Shown one piece after another: positions 25,865 to 34,713 of a DNA stretch of 64,000 bases. The translations under genes and the position numbers were made by a program. The notes beneath the pieces were generated by a model. The model did not search any database. It saw nothing but the letters and a program-made list of their open reading frames with translations, and was not told the origin of the DNA. Position 1 is the stretch's first letter, and every line of letters begins with the position of its first letter. Origin of the DNA: JAICQM01 sp963781555 (GTDB taxonomy: Bacteria; Chloroflexota; Limnocylindria; QHBO01); NCBI GenBank assembly GCA_963781555.1, contig CAWAGB010000008.1, forward strand, positions 310,001 to 374,000, read 5' to 3'.

Positions 25865-27214
25865 CTAGGCGCGGATCTCGGATCCTGCGGACGCCGTCGC
25901 CGCTCCAAGTGCCTCGCCAAAGATGCGGACCGCGGTGTCCACCTCGCCCGGACCCACGATGAGCGGTGGCGAAAACCGCAGCGACGATTCGCCGCACTCC
26001 AGGGTGAGCAGGCCCTGCCTGAAGGCGGCATCCTGGACCGCCTCGGCCGCATCGTGCGATGCGAACTCCACGCCGAGCATGAGCCCGACGCCGCGGATGT
26101 CGCGCACCGCGGTCGAGTCCCCGACCGCCTGTTCGAGACCGGCGCGCAGGCGGGCGCCCATGCGCCCGGAATTCGCCAGCAGCTCACCCTCGATCAGGTC
26201 GAGGGTGGCCAGACCGGCCGCCGCGCAGATCGGGTTGCCGGCAAAGGTCGAGCCATGTGCGCCGGGTGGCCACGTCCACACCGATTCACGGGCGATGAAC
26301 GCCCCGATCGGCATGCCCGACGCGATGCCCTTGGCGGTGGTGATGATGTCCGGCTCGACGCCGGCGTGCTGGATGGCCCACCACTCACCGGTGCGCCCCA
26401 TTCCCGACTGGATCTCGTCGGCGATGAGGAGGATGCCGTGCTCGTCGCAGATCTCGCGCAGCGCGCGAAGGAACGATGCCGGAGCAGGGAAGTAGCCGCC
26501 CTCTCCCTGGATCGGCTCGATGACGATGGCCGCCACGTCCGACGGCGCAATCTGGCGTCCGAACAGCGTCTTTTGCAGGTAGTCGAGCTCCGCGGTGCCG
26601 TCGCCGCCGGTGCCCTCGCGCCACGAGCGCACGCGCGGGAACGGAGCATGGTGGACCATCGGCAGCAGCGGCCCGAAGCCGGCCCGCTGCTTGACTTTGG
26701 AGTTGGTCAGCGACAAGGCTCCCATGGTGCGGCCGTGGAAGCCGCCCTCGAAGGCGATGATTCCGGACCGATGGGTGTGGTAGCGGGCCAGCTTGATGGC
26801 GCCCTCCACCGCCTCGGTTCCCGAGTTGGTGATGAAGACGCGCGCCTTCTCCTCGAAGGGAGCGATGGCCGCGAGGCGCTCCATGAACTCGACGTAGCGC
26901 GGCTCGTAGAAGTCCGTGGCGGCGATGTGGATGAGCCGGTCGGCCTGCTCCTTGATGGCGGCCACGACCTTGGGATGCGAGTGGCCGGTCGAGCAAACGG
27001 CAATGCCGGCAGCGAAGTCGAGGAACGTGTTGCCGTCCACATCGGTCACCAGCATCCCGGCGCCGGATTCCGCGACGAGCGGATAGGCGCGGGTGAGGGA
27101 TGGGCTCGCCACCGCCTCGTCGCGGGCGATGATCTCGCGGGCCCGCGGTCCGGGCAGCTCGGTGGTGATCCGCGGGGCAGCGCCAGCCGCGGAAGGGGTC
27201 TGCATGGTGGTCAT
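25865..27214 (-). CDS. Class III aminotransferase (4-aminobutyrate/acetylornithine type)
   Basis: This PLP enzyme transfers amino groups between an omega-amino acid and 2-oxoglutarate. The 449 residues show FITNSGTEAVEGAIKLAR, GGFHGRTMGALSLT, the PLP-stacking EPIQGEGGYF, DEIQSGMGRTG and the PLP lysine at about residue 295 (TTAKGIASGMPIGAF). Class membership is certain; the choice between GabT, ArgD and related enzymes is not. A GGAG lies 10 bases before the ATG at 27214. The downstream end faces the NodB lipoprotein gene, 42 bases away. The pyrD-to-pruA unit that follows could be related amino-acid catabolism. Confidence 0.88.
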   Translation of the reverse strand: MTTMQTPSAAGAAPRITTELPGPRAREIIARDEAVASPSLTRAYPLVAESGAGMLVTDVDGNTFLDFAAGIAVCSTGHSHPKVVAAIKEQADRLIHIAATDFYEPRYVEFMERLAAIAPFEEKARVFITNSGTEAVEGAIKLARYHTHRSGIIAFEGGFHGRTMGALSLTNSKVKQRAGFGPLLPMVHHAPFPRVRSWREGTGGDGTAELDYLQKTLFGRQIAPSDVAAIVIEPIQGEGGYFPAPASFLRALREICDEHGILLIADEIQSGMGRTGEWWAIQHAGVEPDIITTAKGIASGMPIGAFIARESVWTWPPGAHGSTFAGNPICAAAGLATLDLIEGELLANSGRMGARLRAGLEQAVGDSTAVRDIRGVGLMLGVEFASHDAAEAVQDAAFRQGLLTLECGESSLRFSPPLIVGPGEVDTAVRIFGEALGAATASAGSEIRA

Positions 27215-27322
27215 GAGGTGTTCACTCCGGAATCGGAGCGGCGCGTCCTGCCCGCGCACCCTGGCTAGATCGCAGCATCCTAGCAGGGGCGCCGTCGCTT
27301 GCTAACCCCCCTGCCGTGGGTG

Positions 27323-28378
27323 TCAGCGCGTGGCGCGGATGGCCTGACCGATGAGCGACGGGCCGCGGTAGACCAGCCCGGTCCACAGCTGCACGAGATC
27401 AGCGCCCGCGGCGATCGCCTCGGCGGCCCGGGCGGCGCTCGAGATGCCGCCTGACGCGACGATCACGAGCCGTGCCTGGCCAACGTCCCGTGCCCGTTCG
27501 ATGCGTCGCTGGGTGCCATCCCACAGCGGCTCCCCCGAGAGGCCGCCAGCCTCCGCCACCAGCCCATCGTTCGACCGGAGGCCCTCCCGCCGGACCGTGG
27601 TGTTGGCGAGGATGACGCCCGCCGCCGGGGAGTCCGCCAGCATGCGCAGCAGCTCATCCAGATCATCGGTTGCGAGGTCTGGCGCCAGCTTGACGAGCAG
27701 CGGGCGCCGGAAGCCGCCCGTCTCGCCGGCCTCGGCGAGCGCCTCGAGCAGGCGTGCGAGGCTGCGAGCGTCCTGCAGGTCACGCAGGCCCGGCGTGTTG
27801 GGGCTCGACACATTGATGGCCAGGTAGTCGGCCACCGGGGCGACCAGGCGATGGCAGGCGAGGTAGTCGTCGATCGCCTCGGCTGGATCGGTGTCCCGAC
27901 CGCGCCCGATGTTGACGCCGACCACGAAGCCCTCCGGGAGAGCGCGCCGCGCGAGCATCACCCGGCGCGCCAGCGCCGCCGCGCCGGCGTTGTTGAAGCC
28001 CATGCGGTTGACGAGCGCGCCGTCGGCGGTCAGCCGAAAGAGCCGCGGCCGCGGGTTGCCGGCCTGTGCCAGCGGCGTGACAGTTCCCACCTCCATGAAG
28101 CCGAGGCCCAGCGCCGCCCAGCCGGGGAGCGCAACCGCGTCCTTGTCGAAGCCGGCGCCAACGCCGATGCGGTTGCGGAAGCGCAGGCCCATGAGCTGCA
28201 CACCGTTGCTCTCCCGGGTCGGCGCGCCCGCGAGGAGCGGCGCGACCGCCCGTCCGGCGGGGTGAGCGCCCGCGCCGCGCAGGACGCGGAGCATCAGGTG
28301 GTGGATGCGCTCGGGATCGAAGCCGAAGAGGATCGGTCGAGCGGCGCGGTAGACGAGCGCGCGCCAGTCGGGGAGCAC
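27323..28378 (-). CDS. pyrD: Dihydroorotate dehydrogenase, class 2
   Basis: This membrane-associated FMN enzyme oxidises dihydroorotate with quinone in pyrimidine synthesis. The 351 residues start with an amphipathic N-terminus (VYRAARPILFGFDPERIHHLMLR) typical of class 2, then the FMN-binding GVGAGFDKDAVALPGW, FMEVGTVTPLAQAGNPRPR, the catalytic Ser region NVSSPNTPGLRDLQ, VKLAPDL and the C-terminal GGISSAARAAEAIAAGADLVQLWTGLVY. The GTG start lies 11 bases after the stop of the preceding gene. Its place in a unit with DUF4288 and pruA is probably incidental. Confidence 0.95.
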   Translation of the reverse strand: MLPDWRALVYRAARPILFGFDPERIHHLMLRVLRGAGAHPAGRAVAPLLAGAPTRESNGVQLMGLRFRNRIGVGAGFDKDAVALPGWAALGLGFMEVGTVTPLAQAGNPRPRLFRLTADGALVNRMGFNNAGAAALARRVMLARRALPEGFVVGVNIGRGRDTDPAEAIDDYLACHRLVAPVADYLAINVSSPNTPGLRDLQDARSLARLLEALAEAGETGGFRRPLLVKLAPDLATDDLDELLRMLADSPAAGVILANTTVRREGLRSNDGLVAEAGGLSGEPLWDGTQRRIERARDVGQARLVIVASGGISSAARAAEAIAAGADLVQLWTGLVYRGPSLIGQAIRATR

Positions 28379-28389
28379 GGAGCGGCGGG

Positions 28390-28842
28390 TCAGTCGTCGC
28401 GAGCGCGGGGGAACGCGAGGTCGATGGGGCGCAGGGACGGCAGCGGTTCTTCGTCCGGCCCGATCGCCGTCTCGACGCCGGGAGGTGCCATGAACTCGTG
28501 CCACACCTCGGTCCCGGACGCAGGCGGATCGTCGAGCTCCTTGAGCGCCACGATGCCTTCGAACCGGATCTGGCCGAGGCGGCCGTCCTCGGTCTCGAAC
28601 TCGTCCTCGTACTCGGGTGCCATCTCGACCGCCCGCCCCAGCGCTGCCTCTTCGTCCGTGCCGTCGATCAGCACGACCCGATCCTCGACCAGGTACGGGG
28701 CGCCATCGGTCCCCAGCAGGTAGGCGTAGCGCATCTGGACCGCGAACCAGCCGGAGGAGACGACGGCCGTCTCCTCGTCGAGCACCATCGGCTCGAGGGC
28801 CGGGTCGTCCGGCGTCGTCAGGGTGTGGCCATTGGTCGTCAT
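28390..28842 (-). CDS. DUF4288-like protein of unknown function
   Basis: This 150-residue soluble acidic protein has no signal peptide. The pattern SGWFAVQMRYAYLLGTDGAPYLVEDRVVLIDGTDEEAALGRA (here described by its key blocks WFAVQMRY and EDRVVLIDGTDEEAA) followed by YEDEFETEDGRLGQIRFEGIVAL and SGTEVWHEF matches the layout of DUF4288 proteins (W-Y/F-x-V start and a terminal G-T-E-V). The function of that family is unknown. It sits 6 bases after pruA and before pyrD on the same strand. Confidence 0.7.
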   Translation of the reverse strand: MTTNGHTLTTPDDPALEPMVLDEETAVVSSGWFAVQMRYAYLLGTDGAPYLVEDRVVLIDGTDEEAALGRAVEMAPEYEDEFETEDGRLGQIRFEGIVALKELDDPPASGTEVWHEFMAPPGVETAIGPDEEPLPSLRPIDLAFPRARDD

Positions 28843-28848
28843 TGGTGG

Positions 28849-30444
28849 CTACGCCTCCGGCGGCTCGTCGCCCATCACGGTCTGGGACTGCTCGCGCAGG
28901 AACTGCTGCACGTAGTACGGGCCGAGCCCGTTCTTGCCGGAGCTGCCGGAGCCCTTCCAGCCGCCGAAGCTCTGGATGCCGGGCCACGCACCGGTGGTGG
29001 CGCCCGCGCGGCGGTTGACGTACACCACCCCGGCCTGGATTCCGTTGAGGAAGCGCTCCGCCTCTGCCCGATCCCCGGTGAAAATGCCCGCCGTCAGGCC
29101 GTACGGCGTGCTGTTGGCCTCGGCGAGCGCCTCGTCGAGCGAGTCGACTTCCCCGACCACCACGAACGGCACGAACAGCTCGTCATGGAACAGGCGGTGC
29201 TCGAGGGGCAGGCCGGTGACCACGGTGGGTGTCGGGAAGTAGCCGCGCCCCGTGTCGCCATCACCGAGTACCTCGCCTCCGGCGAGCACCTGGCCGCCGT
29301 CCCGGCGCGCCTCGTCCACCGCGTCGGTGAACGTGCGCAGCGCGCGCTCGTTGATGACCGGTCCCATCCAGCTCTCTCGGCGTGTCGGGTCACCCACCCG
29401 GATCGTCTTCGCCTTCTCCGCCAGCTTGGCCGCGAACTCACCGGCCACCGAGCGGTCCACGTAGACCCGCGAGTTGGCGCTGCACTTCTGGCCGTCGAAG
29501 CCGAACGCCGAGCGCATGACGCCCTCGGCTGCCATGTCGAGGTCCGCGTTGCGGGTCACGATCGCCGGGTTCTTGCCACCCATCTCGGTGATGATCGGTC
29601 GCGGGTAGTCGCGGGTGAAGCTCTTGTAGAGCCGCATCCCAACCTCGTAGCTGCCCGTGAAGACCATGCCGTCGATGCCTGGGTTCTCCTCCAGCTCGGC
29701 TCCCACCGAGTCGCCCGGCCCCGTGACGACGTTGACGACGCCCGCAGGTACGCCGACCTCGCGCAGCACGGTCGCAAACAGGTAGCCCATCAGCGGGGCG
29801 TCCGACGACGGCTTCATGACCACCGTGTTGCCAGCCAGGAGCGCACCAGCGGCCGGGCCGCCGGAGAGTGCCATCGGGAAGTTGAAGGGGCTGATGATGG
29901 CCCACACGCCGTGCGGCTTGAGGACGCTGCGGGTGTGCTCGTCCGCCGAGAGCGAGCCCATCGGCTGCACGAACCCGTCGTGCGCCTCCATGGTGTCGCC
30001 GTAGTAGCGGATCAGGTCCGCCGTCTCCTCCACGTCGCCCAGCGCCTCGAGGCGCGTCTTGCCGACCTCGAAGCTCATGAGCGCGGCGTACAGGAACTGG
30101 CGCTCGCTGATCAGGTCGGCGGCACGTCGGAGGATCTCGAGCCGCGTTCGCCAGCCGAGGTCGCGCCATGCCGGGTAGGCAGCGCGAGCGGCATCCACCG
30201 CATCCCGCACGTCCTGTCGCGTGCCGACCGGGAAGCGGCTGACGACGATGTCAGTGTCGATTGGTGAACGATCGTCGAAGGTCTCGGATCCGGCGCGCTC
30301 CTCGTCGCCGATCAGCATCGGGTAGGTTGTACCGAGCATGGCGCGGGCCTCGACGACCGCAGCGTCGTACGCGGCCTGGAGCTCCTCGTTGTCCGCCGAC
30401 AGGGTGGCGTAGGTGATCTTCATCCGGGGCGTGGTGGTTGCCAT
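28849..30444 (-). CDS. pruA: L-glutamate gamma-semialdehyde (P5C) dehydrogenase
   Basis: This NAD-dependent aldehyde dehydrogenase oxidises glutamate semialdehyde to glutamate in proline and arginine breakdown. The long N-terminal extension and the blocks RSPIDTDIVVSRFPVG, SPFNFPMALSGGPAAGALLAGNTVVMKPS, FTGSYEVGMRLYKSF, TEMGGKNP (catalytic Glu) and GFDGQKCSANSR (catalytic Cys) fit the PruA/RocA clade. The C-terminus PGIQSFGGWKGSGSSGKNGLGPYYVQQFLREQSQ is also typical. Three in-frame ATGs (30465, 30444, 30423) are possible. It has its own promoter at about 30604-30632 and a stem-loop at the start of the leader. Confidence 0.93.
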   Translation of the reverse strand: MATTTPRMKITYATLSADNEELQAAYDAAVVEARAMLGTTYPMLIGDEERAGSETFDDRSPIDTDIVVSRFPVGTRQDVRDAVDAARAAYPAWRDLGWRTRLEILRRAADLISERQFLYAALMSFEVGKTRLEALGDVEETADLIRYYGDTMEAHDGFVQPMGSLSADEHTRSVLKPHGVWAIISPFNFPMALSGGPAAGALLAGNTVVMKPSSDAPLMGYLFATVLREVGVPAGVVNVVTGPGDSVGAELEENPGIDGMVFTGSYEVGMRLYKSFTRDYPRPIITEMGGKNPAIVTRNADLDMAAEGVMRSAFGFDGQKCSANSRVYVDRSVAGEFAAKLAEKAKTIRVGDPTRRESWMGPVINERALRTFTDAVDEARRDGGQVLAGGEVLGDGDTGRGYFPTPTVVTGLPLEHRLFHDELFVPFVVVGEVDSLDEALAEANSTPYGLTAGIFTGDRAEAERFLNGIQAGVVYVNRRAGATTGAWPGIQSFGGWKGSGSSGKNGLGPYYVQQFLREQSQTVMGDEPPEA

Positions 30445-30556
30445 CGCGGGGTGTGGTGCCTCCATTGGTGGCAGCGTCCGACCGTGGGTCGTCGCGGGGG
30501 AGCATCGGCCTGCTCAGGGCGGCCATTATCGCACCGCTCCGGCGGCGGACAAAGCC

Positions 30557-30593
30557 GAAGGCCAGGCTCCGGGGGGAGAAGAGCCTGGCCTTC
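30557..30593 (-). other. Perfect 13-bp stem-loop at the 5' end of the pruA leader
   Basis: The arms GAAGGCCAGGCTC (30557-30569) and GAGCCTGGCCTTC (30581-30593) are exactly complementary with an 11-base loop. There is no T run on either side. On the minus strand it starts about 4 bases after the predicted transcription start of pruA, so it would form a 5'-terminal hairpin of the mRNA. It could also terminate the upstream methyltransferase transcript. Confidence 0.6.
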
Positions 30594-30603
30594 GACCGCG
30601 CTG

Positions 30604-30632
30604 ATGATAGGTCCACCGCGCCCGCATTGCAA
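30604..30632 (-). promoter_or_regulatory. Sigma70-type promoter of pruA
   Basis: On the minus strand TTGCAA (30632-30627), 17 bases, then TATCAT (30609-30604) is the best -35/-10 pair in this gap. Predicted start is near 30597, giving a leader of roughly 150 bases that begins with a stable hairpin. Confidence 0.65.
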
Positions 30633-30687
30633 GAGGCTTTCCGGCACGGACCCGGGGGGGTTACACGACCCGCAGGTCGTGATGCGA

Positions 30688-31392
30688 TCAACCGGCCTTG
30701 GGGCGGTGAAAGAGGCCGAGCTTCATCTCAAGCACCGGCTGATGGGGGCCCATCAGGAACGTGCGGCCCCGATCGCCATACAGGTGCGGGAGCAGCTCGT
30801 GGGCCGTGGCGTCGTCTCGCAGGTCGAGCCGGGTATGGACAACCTTGACCCGGAAGCCGTTGCGCAACCACCACCCGGTGCGGCGCTGGGTCGCCTCCAG
30901 CGCATGCCGAACCACTTCCGGCTCGAGCAGGGCGGCGACATCGTCGCGTCCGTAGTAGCCGATGACCACCAGCCGTCCCCCGGGACGAAGCACGCGCATC
31001 GCCTCGGCCACCAGCGGCAGCGACGCGTCGTCGGCCCCGATGAGTCCGGTCAGTACCACGTCCACCGCGCCGTCCCGAAGCGGGATGGCGTTCGCCGATC
31101 CCTCGACGATGCGCAGGTTCGGCTGATGGAGCCGGGCGGCGCGCCGCCGAGCCTCGTCGACGAGCGCGGGATCCGCCTCGATCCCATATGTCCTGCCCGT
31201 TCGCCGGGCGAGCAGGAGCGGGTAATGCCCGATCCCGGTGCCCACGTCCGCGACCCGCTTCCCGGCGAGCGGCACGATGCGCTCCAGGGCCGCGAGAATC
31301 CTGCGATCCGGGTCGATCGCCTCGGAGATCCGGCCGTGAAGGGCGGGATCGAGCTCCGTCCAGGCCGGCAGGAACGGGTACGGCGCGCTCAC
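30688..31392 (-). CDS. Class I SAM-dependent methyltransferase
   Basis: The 234 residues contain a UbiE/COQ5-like Rossmann fold: motif I VADVGTGIGHYPLLLA (about 47-62), acidic YGIEADPALV, the motif NAIPLRDGAVDVVLT and EAMRVLRPGGRLVVIGYYGRDD. The substrate is not evident; the N-terminal region FLPAWTELDPALHGRI and a C-terminal basic stretch are unlike the standard menaquinone enzyme. It overlaps the preceding lipoprotein gene by 4 bases and so belongs to the two-component transcript. Confidence 0.85.
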   Translation of the reverse strand: MSAPYPFLPAWTELDPALHGRISEAIDPDRRILAALERIVPLAGKRVADVGTGIGHYPLLLARRTGRTYGIEADPALVDEARRRAARLHQPNLRIVEGSANAIPLRDGAVDVVLTGLIGADDASLPLVAEAMRVLRPGGRLVVIGYYGRDDVAALLEPEVVRHALEATQRRTGWWLRNGFRVKVVHTRLDLRDDATAHELLPHLYGDRGRTFLMGPHQPVLEMKLGLFHRPKAG

Positions 31393-32027
31393 GGGACCGT
31401 CTCGACGCGCAGCTCGCCCGGCTCGCCGCTCTCGAGCGTGAGCAGGGCCTCACCGTCGAGCACCTGGAGGTCGAAGTCGACCGGTCCCGGCGCGCGCCGC
31501 GTGACGTACAGGGGCATCTCCAGGGTCATGCCCGGGTCCATCGGCCCGTAGCCAAGCGAGATCGTCCCGGCTGGCTCGCCCTCCTCGCCCGGCCCCTCGA
31601 CCCACTTCGTCCAGTGTGTGCTCACGGTGAGCGGGGGTCCGAACTCCGCGACCCGCTCGGGCCCGGGAACGAAGGGCGCCAGAACGATCGTGTCACCGAC
31701 GCTGGCCGACCAGCGCAGCACGATCTGACCGATGCGCGTGTCGGAGAGGTTGGTGACCGTCACCACGATCTGCCCGGCGTCGCCGTCGAGGGCCGGCGCG
31801 ACCGCGACCCGAACCCGGCGTGGGTCGGTGATGGCGGGCAGGTCCAGTCCGTTCGGCGGCACGGGGGTCGCCGTCGGCGACGCGGTGGCTGCGGCGCTGG
31901 CGGTCGTCGAGGGCGTGGAGCCGGTGCTCGCGGAGGGGGTCGGCGAAGGAGCCACCACGTTGCAGGCGGCGAGGATCAGCAGTCCCGCAGCGAGTGCCGG
32001 GGCACAATGGCGCGGCCGCTCAGGCAT
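31389..32027 (-). CDS. Lipoprotein of unknown function
   Basis: The 212-residue lipoprotein has the signal LAAGLLILAAC with a proper lipobox and a Ser/Thr/Pro-rich linker (about 25-58). The mature part reads as a beta sandwich (RVRVAVAPALDGDAGQIVVTV-TNLSDTRIGQIVLRW) like extracellular Ig-like modules. The family is not recognised. It overlaps the response-regulator gene by 8 bases and the methyltransferase by 4, so it may be an outside sensor or effector of the adjacent two-component system. Confidence 0.75.
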   Translation of the reverse strand: MPERPRHCAPALAAGLLILAACNVVAPSPTPSASTGSTPSTTASAAATASPTATPVPPNGLDLPAITDPRRVRVAVAPALDGDAGQIVVTVTNLSDTRIGQIVLRWSASVGDTIVLAPFVPGPERVAEFGPPLTVSTHWTKWVEGPGEEGEPAGTISLGYGPMDPGMTLEMPLYVTRRAPGPVDFDLQVLDGEALLTLESGEPGELRVETVP

Positions 32028-32715
32028 CCTCGTGGAGCTCCCGGAGACGATGCCGGATGGCATACGTGGCCGCCTGCGCGCGACTGGCCAGGGCCAGCTT
32101 GGCCAGCACGTTCGAGACGTAGTTGCGAACCGTCTTCTCGGCCAATCCGAGGCGCGCCCCGATCTCGCGATTCGAGGCGCCGGTGGCCACCTCGGCGAGG
32201 ACGCGACGCTCCTGCTCGGTGAGCTCGGCGAAGGCGCCGGCTTCCTCGTTGCCGGCCGTGGCGCGCAGCCGCTCGAGGACCGCCCCGGTGACGGCTCGAT
32301 CGAGCATCGACTGACCGGCGGCCACCGTGCGCACGGCATCCACCAGCTCCGTGGATCCGATCCGCTTCAGGACGTAGCCGCGGGCGCCCGCCGCAATGGC
32401 ATCGAACAGCGCGTCGGCATCGGCATAGCTGGTCAGCATGACGACTGCGGTATCCGGCATCTCGCGGGTGATCTCGCGGCAGGCATCGGTCCCGGAGCCG
32501 TTCGGCATCCGGATGTCGAGGACCGCCACGTCGGGGCGCAGCGCCCGCACCATGCGCACCGCCTCGTCGCCCGAGCCCGCCTCGCCCACGACCGCCATCC
32601 CGTCCTGGCGTGACAGGAGCGCCGACAGGCCGATGCGCACGACCTCGTGATCGTCGGCGATGACGATCTTGATTTCGGCTGCGGGTGCGGCGAAGCCGCT
32701 CTCGGGATTGATCAT
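32020..32715 (-). CDS. LuxR/NarL-type response regulator
   Basis: This is a two-component transcription factor of 231 residues. The receiver domain has the acidic pocket DDH (21-23), the phosphoacceptor Asp67 (VAVLDIRMP), Thr/Ser in MLTSYAD and Lys in GYVLKRIG. The C-terminal LuxR helix-turn-helix reads LTEQERRVLAEVATGASNREIGARLGLAEKTVRNYVSNVLAKL. It is translated from ATG overlapping the kinase stop (ATGA). Targets are unknown; the lipoprotein and methyltransferase just downstream are obvious candidates. Confidence 0.95.
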   Translation of the reverse strand: MINPESGFAAPAAEIKIVIADDHEVVRIGLSALLSRQDGMAVVGEAGSGDEAVRMVRALRPDVAVLDIRMPNGSGTDACREITREMPDTAVVMLTSYADADALFDAIAAGARGYVLKRIGSTELVDAVRTVAAGQSMLDRAVTGAVLERLRATAGNEEAGAFAELTEQERRVLAEVATGASNREIGARLGLAEKTVRNYVSNVLAKLALASRAQAATYAIRHRLRELHEDA

Positions 32716-34223
32716 GGTTCGCGGCGCACCGCCGCAACCGGCATGGTAAGCGAGAGCGTCGTGCCGTGGCCGGGGGTGCTGCTGATCTCCATGGCACCGC
32801 CGAGCTGGGCAGCCCGACCCCGCAGGTTGGCGAGGCCCTGCGGCCCACCCGGCACCCCGGTCGTCGCCCGGGCAGGGTCGAAGCCGCGTCCGTCGTCGTG
32901 GATCTCGAGCAGCAGCCGGTCGGCCGAGCACTCGAGGCGCAGCTCGACATGCGACGCTTCGGCATGGCGCAAAACGTTGGAGAGCGTCTCGCGCACGATC
33001 AGGCGCAGGTGCTCAGCCTGCTCGTCGTCGAGCTGGGCCCGCCACTCGCCCTCGACCCTCTGCGTGATGTCCAGCAGGCCATGCGCCCGCAGCTCGTCCG
33101 CCACCGCCCCCACCAGCCGCTCCGGATCCCGCGCGTCGAGTGACGAGCTGCGCAGGTCGAAGACCGTGCGGCGAATCTCGCCGGTCACCCGCTCGAGCTC
33201 GCCGAGCACCATGCCGATGCCGCGACGCGGGTCACCGCTCGTCGAGCGCGCCTCCTCAAGGTGCAGGCCGGCGGCGTAGATGGATTGGATGATGCCATCG
33301 TGCAGGTCGCGGCCGATGCGGTCGCGTTCGCGGGCGAGCAGCTCGCGCCGCCGCGCCTCGGCGAGGCGCCGATCGGTCTCCTGCTCGAACAGGTCGAGGC
33401 TGCGGATGACACCCACCGCCATGGCCAGGCCGATGAGCGAGCGGAAGACCTCGACCGGAATGCCGATCCCATCGAGGATGACCCGCCCGTTGAGCACCGA
33501 ACCGGGCAGGAATGGAGCGGGCATCGAGATGCAGCCCTCGAGGACCGCGTAGACGGCAAAGGCAATGGCCGTGAGGCGCAGGGCCCCGCCCACCGGTGGT
33601 CGGGCGATGGCCTCGAGGGACGTGGCGCTGCGACGCAGCCCGATCACCACCGCCAGCGCTCCGGGCAGTGCCAGCATCCAGCGTGCGAGCAGGTCGCCGA
33701 CCGCCAGCGGAGCTCCGACTCCCGCGAGCGCCGGCCCGATCCGCTCGATGGGCAGCCACGGGCTGGGATCCGGCACGAACGAGGAGCCGTACAGCGTCCC
33801 GATCGCCACCGTGCCCATGCCCCACAGCGCGAAGGCGAGTGGCGCCACGAGGCGCAGCCACGGCACGCGCGTGGCGCGCGCGGATTGCGCCCGGGCGGAG
33901 CGGGTGACCAGCAGGAGCTCGGCCCCGAACTGGAGCAGCAGGGCGAACGCGATGCCGCGCAGCGCCAGCTGGAGCCACAGCAACCCCTCGATCAGCGTCC
34001 GGGGCAGGAACCCCGACTGAACCGGGATGAACAGGTAACCCCACTCGACGAACGCATCGGCGACGCCGAAGGCCGCCAGCCACGGAAGCGCCTGCGCCAG
34101 CGCGAGCTGGCTTCGCTTGCGGCGCTGCAGCGCGATTGCCAGCCCCATGACGAAGAAGACCTGGCCGTGGATCGACAGGACGACGAGCTGGTTCGTCTCG
34201 AAGAGGTCACGCAGCCAGTCCAT
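32712..34223 (-). CDS. Membrane sensor histidine kinase (HisKA_3 type)
   Basis: The sensor has 503 residues. The first 275 hold seven or eight hydrophobic segments, suggesting a membrane or intramembrane sensor without a large outside domain. The coiled coil FEQETDRRLAEARRRELLARERDR leads into the HisKA_3 phosphoacceptor box RIGRDLHDGIIQSIYA. A N-box/ATPase region follows: ETLSNVLRHAEASHV and DDGRGFDPARA...GPQGLANLRGRAAQLGG. This is the NarX/DesK-like group, partner of the LuxR-type regulator with 4 bases of overlap. The ligand is unknown. Confidence 0.94.
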   Translation of the reverse strand: MDWLRDLFETNQLVVLSIHGQVFFVMGLAIALQRRKRSQLALAQALPWLAAFGVADAFVEWGYLFIPVQSGFLPRTLIEGLLWLQLALRGIAFALLLQFGAELLLVTRSARAQSARATRVPWLRLVAPLAFALWGMGTVAIGTLYGSSFVPDPSPWLPIERIGPALAGVGAPLAVGDLLARWMLALPGALAVVIGLRRSATSLEAIARPPVGGALRLTAIAFAVYAVLEGCISMPAPFLPGSVLNGRVILDGIGIPVEVFRSLIGLAMAVGVIRSLDLFEQETDRRLAEARRRELLARERDRIGRDLHDGIIQSIYAAGLHLEEARSTSGDPRRGIGMVLGELERVTGEIRRTVFDLRSSSLDARDPERLVGAVADELRAHGLLDITQRVEGEWRAQLDDEQAEHLRLIVRETLSNVLRHAEASHVELRLECSADRLLLEIHDDGRGFDPARATTGVPGGPQGLANLRGRAAQLGGAMEISSTPGHGTTLSLTMPVAAVRREP

Positions 34224-34256
34224 GGCACCATGCTAGCCGTCGCCGCCGGCCACTCA

Positions 34257-34287
34257 TTGCGAGCCACCCGCGTGCAGCGGGTACCAT
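34257..34287 (+). promoter_or_regulatory. Putative near-leaderless promoter of the 34294 gene
   Basis: TTGCGA (34257-34262), 19 bases, TACCAT (34282-34287), with the ATG 6 bases further on. The spacing to the start codon follows the pattern seen at other genes here; the hexamers themselves are weak. Confidence 0.35.
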
Positions 34288-34293
34288 CGGCGC

Positions 34294-34710
34294 ATGTCGA
34301 CGAAGGGTCCCGAGCGCACGCCGTGGGGCGTGCTGCTGTGGTTCGGGTGGGCGTTCTCCCTGCTCGCGATCACGGGCCTCCTCCTGCCCCGGATTGTCGG
34401 GTTCACCGACTTCAGTGAGAAGGCACCGTTCAGCCTGCTCGGCATCTTCATGATGCTCGAGCTCGCGCTGTTGCTCTTCGGAATCACGGTGGCGCTGCAG
34501 CGCAAGCGGATCGCGCATCGCTTCGCGCTCGGCATCAGCCTCCTGCCGGTGCCGATCCTCGCCGGCTTGCCGCCCGCGCTGCTCGACATGTCGGGCGCTG
34601 CGTCAGTCGGCTGGTACGCCCTGACCGTCCCGCTTGGCCTCGTGCTCAGCGCGGTCCTGCTGGTCGGGTTGCTCCGCTCGCGCTCCCGCACGTATTTCTC
34701 CGAGCCGTAG
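34294..34710 (+). CDS. Four-helix membrane protein of unknown function
   Basis: The 138 residues contain four hydrophobic helices (about 14-32, 46-66, 77-95, 106-128) separated by short loops, with a basic segment QRKRIAH between helices 2 and 3, so both ends probably lie on the same side. No motif is recognised. It converges with the cupredoxin gene with 3 bases between stops. Confidence 0.68.
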   Translation: MSTKGPERTPWGVLLWFGWAFSLLAITGLLLPRIVGFTDFSEKAPFSLLGIFMMLELALLLFGITVALQRKRIAHRFALGISLLPVPILAGLPPALLDMSGAASVGWYALTVPLGLVLSAVLLVGLLRSRSRTYFSEP

Positions 34711-34713
34711 CGG

